From NCBI RefSeq assembly GCF_040869045.1, contig NC_090321.1, forward strand, positions 137,383,689 through 137,447,688: a stretch of 64,000 nt of DNA, in the 5' to 3' direction. Both the position numbers and the translations under genes were made by a program. The DNA is from Eurosta solidaginis (Eukaryota > Arthropoda > Insecta > Diptera > Tephritidae). The first letter of the stretch is position 1; each line of letters begins with the position of its first letter. This document shows, one piece after another, positions 44,113-53,075 of this stretch. Under the pieces are notes generated by a model. The model was not told the DNA's origin, ran no database searches, and saw only the letters and a list, made by a program, of their open reading frames with translations.

Positions 44113-44606
44113 TATTTATGTATATTTTAAGCTACGCAGATCTATTGTGTTGGGTGCAAATAAAACAATGATTATTCCACCTTTCAGCTCGACGTTTCGC
44201 CAATTTTCCTTGGCATCTTCAGGAGCGTGACACTGTATTTATTTAATAAAACAAAAAACAACAAAGAACACAATCAGATACATATAGAATTAAAATTTAA
44301 AATATTGCAAATAAATATTGTTTGCACAAAAAGTATTTTCTTACTTACAAAAATGGAAATTAACGAAAAACAAAATTTTCAGTAAAACATTTAAACATTT
44401 AAAAACATTTGAAAATTAAAAAATTGTAGAAAGTTAATAGAGTGGAAAAATTCGATACCACCTACATGCGGTAAACTTGTCATACTAAAAACTAAATTAC
44501 AAACATAATAGGTACGCGGTGGCGATATTATCTGTATCTTCTTTTTTGTTTATTGTGTTTCCTCTTTTTTGCAAAATTCTTAGGCTTTCTAAGGTGTAAC
44601 GCGCTT
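44113..44606 (-). repeat. PLE-1 left inverted repeat (copy of 3' end)
   Basis: About 490 bp, reverse complement of 45,715-46,203 with few differences. It includes antisense codons for the ORF end (LQKRGNTINKKEDT). The frame drawn from 44,553 therefore has an artificial first 19 codons. Confidence 0.9.
44187..44226 (-). ncRNA. Hammerhead-ribozyme-like motif, inverted copy in PLE-1
   Basis: Same motif as at 46,087-46,126 on the opposite strand: helix I GCTC/GAGC, box CTGAAGA, helix II GCCAA/TTGGC, GAAAC, GTC. The U of CUGAUGA is A, so cleavage may be weak or lost. Confidence 0.6.
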
Positions 44607-44609
44607 ATG

Positions 44610-45815
44610 GCCTCCAAAATAATAATGCAAAAATGGGATGAAATAAAGGAAAATACGAATATACCTAAGAGCAAGTTTCACAATATTTTAGAGTTCTGCT
44701 TAAAAGACAACAATTACTTCGTGCACAACAACAACATATATACACAAACATATGGAATGCCTATGGGCAACCCCCTCTCCCCAACCATTGCCGATATAAT
44801 AATGGATGACGCGCTTTCACATACTTTTATTGAATTACAAAAACAACACAACATACAAATAAAGTTCCTAGTCAAATATGTAGATGATATTTTCGCCATC
44901 ATACCAAGAAAATACAAAAATACAATATTAGATGTTTTAAATAAATACCATAATCGACTAAAGTTTACGATCGAGAAAGAAGAAAACAACAACATCCCCT
45001 TTCTAGACACACGTATACACAGGCTCAATAATAAACTAATATTGGATTGGTATTCGAAACCAACCTCTTCTGGGCGCCTCATAAACTTTATATCTTCACA
45101 GCCTTTCAAATACAAAATAAATACGGCGAAGAACTTTATAGACAAAATATTATCTATCAGCCATCAAAGTTTTCATGACGCAAATATTAGGAAAATTAAA
45201 TTGACGCTTAAAAAGAATAATTATCCGGACCACATCATAACAAATTTAATAAATCAGAAACAAATGGAAATAGAAAATATATCCCAAAAAACACAGTCTT
45301 CAGGTACAAATAACCAGACAAAGCGATACTTCAGTGTTACTTACATTCCTAGTCTCGCAGAAAATTTCACACATGACTTGACAAAAAGATCAAACACAAA
45401 CACTACACTAGCATACAGGTCAAACTGCACTTTGGCAACGTGCTTTACAAAAACAAAAACACCCATAGATCTCCAACAACGTAGCAATGTAGTGTACGAA
45501 ATTCAATGTAAAGGGAATGAAGAAGATAGCTGCAATAAGATCTACATTGGGACGACAAAGCGGGCGCTCGGCACGCGGGTAGCTGAGCACGAATCCGATA
45601 TACGTAAACAAAAACAAACCACAGCTTTGGCACAGCATGCAATAGAAAATAAACACACAGCTGATTTTGAAAACATAAAAATAATAGACACCGAAAGGAG
45701 AGAAAAAGCGCGTTACACCTTAGAAAGCCTAAAAATTTTGCAAAAAAGAGGAAACACAATAAACAAAAAAGAAGATACAGATAATATCGCCGCCGCGTAC
45801 CTATTATGTTTGTAA
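44610..45815 (+). pseudogene. PLE-1 reverse transcriptase and GIY-YIG endonuclease
   Basis: Open for 400 codons from about 44,610 to 45,815. RT palm: YGMPMGNPLSPTIADIIMDD and LVKYVDDIFAI (YVDD at 44,877-44,888), then IPFLDTRIHR and SKPTSSGRLINFISSQP. The GIY-YIG nuclease follows: VVYEIQC (about 45,490), KIYIGTTKRALGTRVAEHESD and TALAQHAIENKHTADF. The ORF lacks the RT fingers and motif A, lost by 5' truncation, so it cannot be active even though it has no stops. Penelope elements use the nuclease to open the target and the RT, related to telomerase, to copy RNA. Confidence 0.85.
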
Positions 45816-46203
45816 TTTAGTTTTTAGTATGACAAGTTTACCGCATGTAGGTGGTATCGAATTTTTCCACTCTATTAATTTTCTACAATTTTTTTAATTT
45901 TCAAATGTTTTTAAATGTTTAAATGTTTTAGTGAAAATTTTGTTTTTCGTTAATTTCCATTTTTGTAAGTAAGAAAATACTTTTTGTGCAAACAATATTT
46001 ATTTGCAATATTTTAAATTTTAATTCTATATGTATCTGATTGTGTTCTTTGTTGTTTTTTGTTTTATTAAATAAATACAGTGTCGCGCTCCTGAAGATGC
46101 CAAGGAAAATTGGCGAAACGTCGAGCTGAAAGGTGGAATAATCATTGTTTTATTTGCACCCAACACAATAGATCTGCGTAGCTTAAAATATACATAAATA
46201 TTA
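45715..46203 (+). repeat. PLE-1 right inverted repeat (3' end)
   Basis: ORF end, a 3' UTR rich in TTTTAAATGTTTAAATG, and the hammerhead-like motif. Mirror of 44,113-44,606. Confidence 0.9.
46087..46126 (+). ncRNA. Hammerhead-ribozyme-like motif of PLE-1
   Basis: Order: GCTC (46,087-46,090), CTGAAGA core (46,091-46,097), stem GCCAA/TTGGC (46,099-46,114), GAAAC (46,115-46,119), GTC (46,120-46,122), GAGC (46,123-46,126). GCTC pairs with GAGC to close helix I. Helix III is minimal, as in other Penelope-type hammerheads. One core change from CTGATGA. Confidence 0.65.
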
Positions 46204-46699
46204 TCCAAACAGATCGGAAGAAAATTATAGAAGTTATTGTAAGTTGGGCGCATTACTGTACCCTAACAATTAGGCGTTTTTGCTTTTCAGCTGCAAGTCT
46301 GACGTCATGGATTTTAGACAAAACTACAAACTGTCATTAGACAGTTCAAAAAAAATCTATTTTTTTTTTTTTTTTTGAAAATTTTACTTTTTAAGCCCTC
46401 TTCTAAAAGATCACACTAGCACAACCACGACCGCTATACGTTTTCTTTTGTCTTTTTTCACTACGGACTTTTGTCCTCTTTGTGGTGGGTTGTTAAATTT
46501 ACGCAATGATTAAGATGCGCGCCTGGTATGCGCGTTCGTGAAGCGTTGCAACTTTTCGTTGGGGAAGGTGGCTCATTGGATGTTAGAGCAACCGAATGGG
46601 AGTCATTCCGCCAAGCGGACTCATGTTTCTGTCTTCCACAATTTTTTATGCTTTTCCACTGAACTGTCCAAAAACTAACTAAACAGACATCTCAACTAA

Positions 46700-49046
46700 A
46701 TTTCTTATTGGAATGCAGAAGATACGACTTAATACCCGACTACTTGACAAACCCAACAAAGCGCATAGCTATAAAAAGAACAACGAAAAATATACAAAAT
46801 CAACTAGAAAAGGAGAAACGTTTATTTCTCAAGAAAATCCTTAACATAGAGATAACACAAACAAACATCAACATAAAATCTACAAAAGACCATATTCTGT
46901 AGACAGAACGAAAACTGAAGCGAATTCTGCGTGATTTTGATTTCAACTCCGTCGTTTACAACCAAGCACTAATAAACCAAAGAATTGCAAACGAACGAGA
47001 AGCAACACAAACATCAAAGTTGGAGAGGCTTAAACAAACACAACTAACTAAACTTGGAATTAAAGTGAACAGCGATTGGTTTGTTAACAAGACGAAAATA
47101 CACTTTCCCGAGGAAGTAAAATGGTTACTCCCTCTCGGTAAAAAATTTACACTACCTACAACAAACACTAGCTTCAAACCTTTAAAGATTATTGCTGAAA
47201 TGGAGCAGATCATACAGCAAATAGAAGATGAGAGAGAGAAAGAAATCGAAAGAAATCAGTAACAGAATAATGCAATACAAGTGACACACTAAGCATAACC
47301 CAACGGACAAATTTATCTTAGAAGCATACAGAAAAACTACCAAATATCTAAAGAAACACAAAGATAGCATCATTATTACAAACTCGGATAAAGGAAATAA
47401 GACAGTGGCAATGTACAAAACTGACTACAAACACAAAATGGAAATGTTACTTGAAGACAAAAACACGTAAAAACATCGAGAAATGACCCAACACACACAC
47501 TACAAAAACAGAATAACCAACTAGTCGACGATCTTTACAAAAACAAAATAATAAGTTTCAAAGAGAAAAGGCAACTAACCTGCACCGCAGCCACGGCGCC
47601 TAAACTCTACGGTCTACCAAAAACCCATAAACCAAACCTTCCTTTACGTCCAATAGCATCATCTGTCAGCGTCCCATGTTACGGGTTATCAAAATACATT
47701 GGTCAAATATTAACTAACTTAACTTCGGACGAATACAACATTAAAAACTCCTACATACTAAAAGATAAATTGAAAAACATAAATATCAGTAAAGACGAGA
47801 TACTAGTGTCATTCGATGTGGTATCGTTATTTACTAACATATCAACGTTCTTAGCCATAAAAATCATTATGACCAAATTTAACAAACTGCAATCGAACAT
47901 CCCAAAAACAAGTTCCTTAAACTTTTAAATTTCTGTCTGAACGACAACAATTACTTTATCTACGATGACAAAATTTTCACACAAAGCTATGGAATGTCAA
48001 TGGGAAACCCACTTTCTCCAACCATAGCAGATATAATAATGGATGATTTACTGGAAAATACCATCTCCGAACTAAAACAACTTCACAACATAGAGATGAA
48101 ATTCATAGTAAAGTACGTGGATGACTTTTTTGCGATTGTCAAATGAAACGACCTGGATATTATTCTGAGCACGCCAAATAAGTACCATAATAAGCTGCAA
48201 TTTACCATGGAAAAAGAGGAAAATTCGTTTATACCCTCTTTGGATGTTCTTATCCACAGGAAAAATTCCAAGCTCATACTTGACTGGTACTCCAAATCCA
48301 TCGCCTCCGGACGTATTATAAATTTCATATCATCACAACCCAAAAAATATAAAATAAACACAGCGAAAAATTTAATACACAAAATATTTACGATAAGCCA
48401 CCAAAAGTTCTGGGAAAAAAACAAAACCAAAATACACTCCATACTCACCAATAACAATTACCCGAGTCACCTAATTACATCACTAATAAAACAAGAGCTA
48501 TCAGAAGGAAATAGAAAACGAAATAAAACATCAACAGAGATCGCCACGGAGACAAAACAATACCACAGTGTCACATACATACCCAAGTTTACTGAAAACT
48601 TCAACCATAACATGAAGAAACAAAAACGAAATATATCCCTCGCCTACAAATCCAACAGCACACTTTCAACTATCTTTACACGAACAAAAAGCCCCATAGA
48701 ACCCCTACAACAAAACAACGTAGTATACGAGATTCAATGCACGGGGAGAGACAATAAGAACTGTGACAAAATCTAAGTTGGAACAACAAAAAGAGCACTA
48801 GGAACCCGATTGGCAGAGCACGACGCTGACATTAAGAAGAACAAGACCAGCACAGCTCTTGCTCAACACGTATTATCACATGGACACACAGCTGATATAA
48901 AGAACGCGAAAATAATAGACATAGAAAAGAGGGAAAGAACGAGATTCACGTTGGAAAGTCTACACATATTACAAAAAAGGGAGAGGACAATGAACAAAAA
49001 AGAGGACACAAAATGTATTGCTGCTAGCTATTTGGCATGCTTATGA
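46700..49046 (+). pseudogene. PLE-2 reverse transcriptase and GIY-YIG endonuclease
   Basis: Pieces in order: a basic N-terminal region (46,708-47,262), APKLYGLPKTHKPNLPLRPI (about 47,610), EILVSFDVVSLFTNI (motif A, about 47,800), YGMSMGNPLSPTIADIIMDD, FIVKYVDDFFAI (about 48,100-48,135), then SFIPSLDVLIHR, SKSIASGRIINFISSQP and the nuclease VVYEIQC...VGTTKRALGTRLAEHDADI. Stops: TGA at 48,144-48,146 after YVDD, and TAA at 48,774-48,776 exactly at the Tyr of the YIG motif. Frameshifts lie near 47,260-47,500 and 47,925. Dead copy. Confidence 0.8.
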
Positions 49047-49250
49047 CACTCAGTACGACAAGTGTACCTAAAGATGATGGAACCTATAAATCTTTTTTAG
49101 TTTATAATCACTATGTTTTTGTGATTTTATAGATATGTATTAAATTATTTCTTTGTATGTAAGTTTTTGTCAAAAAAATGTTTGTTATAGTGATAAAACA
49201 TGTCAAAATTAATTTTGTTCTATCATTTTTCGGTGCAGAATAAAGATTTA

Positions 49251-49289
49251 ACCCCTGATGATGCCAAGGAGTTTGGCAAAACGTTGGGT
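49251..49289 (+). ncRNA. Hammerhead-ribozyme-like motif of PLE-2
   Basis: ACCC (49,251-49,254), perfect CTGATGA box (49,255-49,261), stem TGCCAA/TTGGCA, then AAAAC where GAAAC is expected, GTT, and GGGT (49,286-49,289). ACCC pairs with GGGT, a different but still complementary helix I from PLE-1. One core change (G to A). Confidence 0.65.
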
Positions 49290-49808
49290 AAAAATGGAGG
49301 AAAACTAAAGTTTTTTAGTGTTTTCATTTCAAATCGGAAAGATCAGGAAAGCCTATAAACATTCAAATAATTAAAAACTGGTTAGAAAATTAAAAGAATG
49401 TCCACCTCCACACTAGTGCGCCAACGTTCCAGCTGAACCGATGCAGACGCTAGTAACCAAAGCTGGAGGTGGGTGGCAATCTGGAGATCGTGCTTCACAC
49501 GTATATGGTTTTCTTGGCACTGGACACTCTCTAAGCTATTAGGTGTGGGCTTGTAACGGACGCTGGTGAAGAATGCCAATCACTTGGTACTATGCAATGC
49601 GGTTTTGACACAGGTCTAAATAAAACAAATGCTGATAAAAAAAAAACATTTCAATTTTTAATAAATTTAGAAACCTACCTTCCAAAAATAGAACTCGGGA
49701 ATTTTTCCACTGGTGATATGGCACTAACTATTTCACCACTTCGGTGAATCGCTTGCACACAGGATGTATATATGTCCAAAAAAGAGGCTAACTGTAGGCG
49801 CATGGGCC

Positions 49809-49816
49809 CTTTTATA
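49809..49816 (-). promoter_or_regulatory. TATA box of the long LTR
   Basis: TATAAAAG on the minus strand. An ACAGTTAGC start-like motif follows about 25-30 bp downstream. It lies upstream of the LTR segment shared with the left copy. Confidence 0.5.
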
Positions 49817-49900
49817 CCTTTCAGAGGCCGGAAGTTAAGCTTTCCATTGTGACAGATGCGATCTATCACGATGTGGAAGATGTAAAAAAATTTTAGCTTT

Positions 49901-50089
49901 TTGGATACCCAATTTTACAAATATTATTAATCATAAATCAAAAATCGTTGAACCTATCGCAACAAAATTCGGCAGAGAGGTTGCCTTTACTATAAGGAAT
50001 GCTTTGAAGAAAAATTAACGAAATCGGTTAAGGACCACACCCACATTTATAATTTTCAGCAAAATATCAATTGTTCGTCGTAAATCCTA
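49901..50089. repeat. Remnant of dipteran noncoding repeat
   Basis: Phrases AAATCGGTTAAGGACCACACCCACATTTAT and AACAAAATTCGGCAGAG (each shown in part) are of the same style as 37.6-38.9 kb. No gene. Confidence 0.45.
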
Positions 50090-50660
50090 TAAATAAAAGT
50101 TAATGAGTACATACAAATGGCAAAGGTATGTAAGTATATCTATTACCTCCACTCTTTGCTGTGTATAAAAATCCAGACTACATTTCATTCTTGTGAAGCA
50201 GAAATGTCGATAAAGCTGTTCTGCTTCCATTACTTCATAAGGCAGCTCCTCCAATTTACTGTGCATAAAAACTGATGCAAGTAGTCCCACAAGTGTACCC
50301 AGCTCGCAGTGCAATAATATTGGATTTTCTGTAATGTCCACGTCTTTTAACATTTGTGCAATCTCCGAATTTCACCAATCCACATAGATCCAATTCTTCG
50401 GGAAACTTGATTTGTATTTGTTCATAATTCAAACGGCCGATTGTAGATTCAACATTAAATTCCATAAGTAACAATGTGCCTTCTCCATAAAGTACTCAAA
50501 AACGCATCCACTGCATTGTTGCTTGATGCGTTTCAGACGCTACAACAAATAAATGATAGTGTCAACTCCATTCATTCAATGTTCATCCATTTTCACATCA
50601 TAGTAAGATACTTGCCTTCAGTAGAAATGCAGATATTTTCCGCTTTGTTAGCATGATTTT
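50090..50660 (-). pseudogene. Unrecognised coding fragment
   Basis: On the minus strand, 50,463 to about 50,355 reads MEFNVESTIGRLNYEQIQIK and CGLVKFGDC. After a frame change near 50,350 the frame 50,353-50,130 reads LKDVDITENPILLHCELGTL, VGLLASVFMHSKLEELPYEV and RHFCFTRMKCSLDFYTQQR. A GT-like site (GTAATAG) follows at about 50,146. Upstream, TTTGTTGTAG at about 50,545 could be a splice acceptor, and a further piece, ENICISTEGKYLTM, lies at about 50,595-50,645. Complexity and codon use look like a real protein rather than a repeat shadow. I do not recognise the family. The frame break suggests a dead copy or a sequence error. Confidence 0.4.
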
Positions 50661-50782
50661 CAAATATTTACACAAATTAAAATGACACTAGGTAAAAAAA
50701 TTATGTTTTGGCAAATTAGGGCCGTAAAATCGCTTGTTTTGGCGATCAATTTTCTTTGTGGAATGCATAAAATGCATGGCGT
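50661..50782. other. Spacer
   Basis: Nothing recognised. Confidence 0.3.
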
Positions 50783-51080
50783 GATTAGGTTTTGTGATTA
50801 AATTTTCCGTTTCGTTCCTATTAATGTGATCATGCATTCTGCTCCCACCTATAGGATCTGAGCATAGTACTGTGCTGCTCACACACGTCACAATGCTCGT
50901 CAAATGGCGGTCATATTCTCCGCCATTTCACTCTGCATTTTCGAGTCATTTGACAATCAATTTTACTGCGGTTTTACCATTTATATAACCGCCATATAAC
51001 ATGAATTTTATCTGCAGATTTACTTTACCTGGAGCACCCATATGATTTAAATATGAACCAAAAAAATTGAATTTTCAATA
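50783..51080. repeat. Dispersed repeat R, copy 1
   Basis: Begins GATTAGGTTTTGTGA and ends AAAAAAATTGAATTTTCAAT. It matches 63,703-64,000 in the same orientation with few differences. Noncoding. Confidence 0.85.
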
Positions 51081-51338
51081 TTTATTATTTTCAATATTAT
51101 TATATATGTACATTAAATTGGAACTTATATTAATACAATTCATATAAAAAAGAAGTAAGTACTTTAATAATAAATAAACTCGCTTAATTGGTTTTTGTTT
51201 TCCAATTGAAATCTTTTCTAAGCAGAAAATAATTTTAAGCTTTAGAAAAAACTCCAATTATTTGAATAATCTACAACTTAAAGCTTAGTAGAAATTCAGA
51301 TTAGGTTTACTTTTTTTCAGATCAAGAATATTCAAAGG

Positions 51339-51505
51339 TGTCGTGGTATCAGATTGCTGTCGTAATTGGTGAACTTAAAAATGTACGACTAGTAATTGAG
51401 TCAGACTTATTATTGTTCTAAATCTAATCAGCAATAATTCTGCAACCCTTAGCAGAAGTATTGATTGGTTTCAAATCTAATTCCAACAGCAATCGTACCA
51501 CGACA
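51339..51505. mobile_element. Small foldback element, unit 1
   Basis: Ends TGTCGTGG-TATCAGATTGCTGTCG and its inverted partner CGACAGCAATCGTACCACGACA (left and right, about 22 bp). 167 bp, noncoding. Typical of a MITE. Confidence 0.65.
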
Positions 51506-51763
51506 TACTTTATTATATATGTACATGAAATTGCAACTTAAATTAATACAGCTCATATAAAGAAAAGTAAGTATTTTAATAATAAATAAACTCGCTTAAT
51601 TGGTTTTCGTTTTCCAATTGAAATCTTTTCCAAACGAACAGAAAATAATTTTAAGCTTTAGAAAAAACTCAAATTATTTGAATCAATTTAAATCTACAAC
51701 TTAAAGCTAATTAGAAATTCAGATTAGATTTACTCTTTTTTTCAGATCAAGAATTTTCAAATG

Positions 51764-51964
51764 TGTCGTGGAATCCGATTGCTGTCGTAACTGAATTTGA
51801 AAGTAATAAGGTGAAGTAAAATATGAATTTAAAAATGTACGACTAGTAATTGAGTCAGACTTATTATTGTTCTAAATCTAATCATTCAAGCAATAATTCT
51901 GCAACCCATAGCAGGAGTATTGATTGGTTTCAAATCTAATTCCGACAGCAATCTTATCACGACA
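51764..51964. mobile_element. Small foldback element, unit 2
   Basis: TGTCGTGGAATCCGATTGCT at the left and CGACAGCAATCTTATCACGACA at the right. It has about 30 bp more interior than unit 1. Confidence 0.65.
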
Positions 51965-52030
51965 TCCCTTATTATATATGTACATGAAATTGCAACTTAA
52001 ATTAATACAGTTCATATAAAAAAGTAGTAA

Positions 52031-52384
52031 GTAAATAAATAAAAAATAAATGTAAGGCGCGATAACCTCCGAAGAGATCTAAGGCCGAGCTTCTCTTCCA
52101 ATTTGTGTCGTGCTCCTCTTGATTTTCCCTACAAATTGGCCGGACGGGACCTACATGTTTTATGCCGACTCCGAACGGCATCTGCAAGGCAGGTGAGTTT
52201 TCACTGAGAGCTTTTCATGGCAGAAGTACACCCGGAGCGCTTGCCAAACACTTCCGAGGGGGGACCCCGCTTAGAAAAATTTTCTTCTAATTTAAAAGTT
52301 TTATTTCTAAAATTTTGATGTTGCTTTTTCCGGGGTGCGAATCCAGGGCATACGGTGTGGTAGGCGGAGCACGCTACCATCACG
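52031..52384 (-). mobile_element. SINE copy E in the tandem array
   Basis: Nearly full-length on the minus strand. The outermost head bases are missing (ends ...CTACCATCAC) and the B box is mutated (GGATTCGCACCCC on the sense strand). No clear target duplication. Compared with units 1 and 2, about 180 bp of the unit between the two flanks is missing, so insertion went with a deletion. Confidence 0.85.
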
Positions 52385-52438
52385 GTGGCCGCCGTTAACT
52401 CTTTTTTCAGGTCAAGAATTTTCAAAGGTGTTGTGGAA

Positions 52439-52600
52439 TCCGATTGCTGTCGTAATTGATGAACTTAAAAGTGTACGACTAGTAATTGAGTCAGACTTAT
52501 TATTGTTCTAAATCTAGTCATTCAATCAATAATTCTGCAACCCTTAGCAGGAGCATTGATTGGTTTCAAATCTAATTCCGACAGCAATCGTATCACGACA
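52439..52600. mobile_element. Small foldback element, unit 3
   Basis: TGTTGTGGAATCCGATTGCT at the left and CGACAGCAATCGTATCACGACA at the right; 162 bp. Confidence 0.65.
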
Positions 52601-52688
52601 TACCTTATTATATATGCACATGAAATTGCAACTTAAATTAATACAGTTGATATAAAGAAAAGTAAGTACTTTAATAATAAATAAACTC

Positions 52689-53075
52689 TGTAACGAGTCA
52701 ATCGGTCAATTAAATAACCTTATTGTTTTATGTTATAAAAACACAACACTGTTTACATGCAACTCTGTGCGAATACCATTGTAATACTACTCTGTACATA
52801 TCGTATGTTTTTATGTATATCGCAACCCTGACAATCTCTTGTCATCGCTTCGCAAATATTTTCAATTTTTCATGTTACTCATTCAGCCACTGGCTTCTGA
52901 CGAGTGCGGTTCTCGTCCGATATTGCTTCGGACAGTCCAAACTAATACATTTAAAGCTAAGCTGAAAGTATTTGCATACATATTTTCTGTATATGTTGTA
53001 ATTTGACTTTGTGTTCAATAAAGTGTCAGTGGACACATGTACAATCTGAGAAGCAAGGATAATATAGATTCTTCA
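52689..53075 (+). repeat. 5' LTR
   Basis: TGTAACGAG...TTCTTCA. Contains TATAAAAA at about 52,734-52,741 and AATAAA at 53,017-53,022. The last 39 bp encode the first 13 gag residues (MYNLRSKDNIDSS). Confidence 0.93.
53017..53022 (+). promoter_or_regulatory. LTR polyadenylation signal
   Basis: AATAAA, followed about 12 bp later by GTGG. The 3' LTR copy is at 57,530-57,535. Confidence 0.6.

Larger units (their letters stand above)
44113..46233 (+). mobile_element. PLE-1: Penelope-like element with inverted terminal copies
   Basis: Inserted in the right LTR with a 9-bp target duplication TTATTGTAA (44,104-44,112 and 46,234-46,242). The element is 5'-truncated in the RT domain. Its 3' end, including the last 30 or so codons, the 3' UTR and a hammerhead-like motif, is present again in inverted orientation at the left side (44,113-44,606 against 45,715-46,203). 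Such inverted terminal copies are known in Penelope elements. About 30 bp (46,204-46,233) lies beyond the inverted repeat at the right. Confidence 0.9.
46671..49398 (+). mobile_element. PLE-2: second Penelope-like element
   Basis: Inserted in the right LTR 430 bp beyond PLE-1, with a 6-bp target duplication TGTCCA (46,665-46,670 and 49,399-49,404). The left LTR has the empty site at about 41,627. 2.7 kb, longer than PLE-1 at the 5' side. It contains the N-terminal region, RT and GIY-YIG nuclease, but with several stops. Related to PLE-1 but clearly a different subfamily. No inverted terminal copy. Confidence 0.88.
38939..49900 (-). mobile_element. Osvaldo/Ulysses-like Ty3/gypsy element with long LTRs
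   Basis: Minus-strand element. A long repeat occurs twice in direct orientation: left copy 38,939-41,970 and right copy about 42,994-49,900, both heavily interrupted. Between them on the minus strand lie a primer site (TGGCGCCCAACGTG, 42,993 downwards) and integrase. So the repeats are LTRs of roughly 1.8-2 kb and the interior has lost gag, protease, RT and RNase H. A tRNA-Lys-like primer site and very long LTRs are features I associate with Osvaldo, Ulysses and relatives. The left LTR also lacks its upstream (U3) part and its last 185 bp or so. The exact outer end at about 49.9 kb is not fixed. Confidence 0.65.
42994..49900 (-). repeat. Right (5') LTR copy, split by two Penelope-like elements
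   Basis: Pieces: 42,994-44,112, 46,234-46,670 and 49,399-about 49,900. Joined order matches the left copy exactly. Segment 49,748 to about 49,900 carries the likely promoter (TATAAAAG) that the left copy has lost, and 42,994-43,177 carries the LTR end it has lost. The stretch 43,181-44,100 is nearly identical to its partner at 40,016-40,870. Confidence 0.75.
51100..52688. repeat. Tandem array of 410-460-bp units with internal foldback
   Basis: The anchor TTATATATGTACAT(G/T)AAATTG lies at 51,100, 51,513, 51,972 and 52,608, giving units of 413 and 459 bp and a third unit altered by SINE copy E. Each unit carries a 160-200-bp foldback (below), an ACTCGCTTAATTGG block and an AATTTTAAGCTTTAGAAAAAACTC block. 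The array continues past the LTR element at 52,689: its fourth unit resumes at 57,593 (TCTTAATTGGTTTTTATTTTC). Confidence 0.85.

Noticed and set aside
44553..44609. Extra N-terminal codons of the PLE-1 frame (MCFLFFAKFLGFLR)
   Set aside because: They come from the inverted 3'-end copy, read antisense, and are not part of the element protein.
52723..52965. 80-codon frame repeated at 57,236-57,478
   Set aside because: Lies within the two LTRs; identical because the LTRs are, and it contains the promoter region; no domain.
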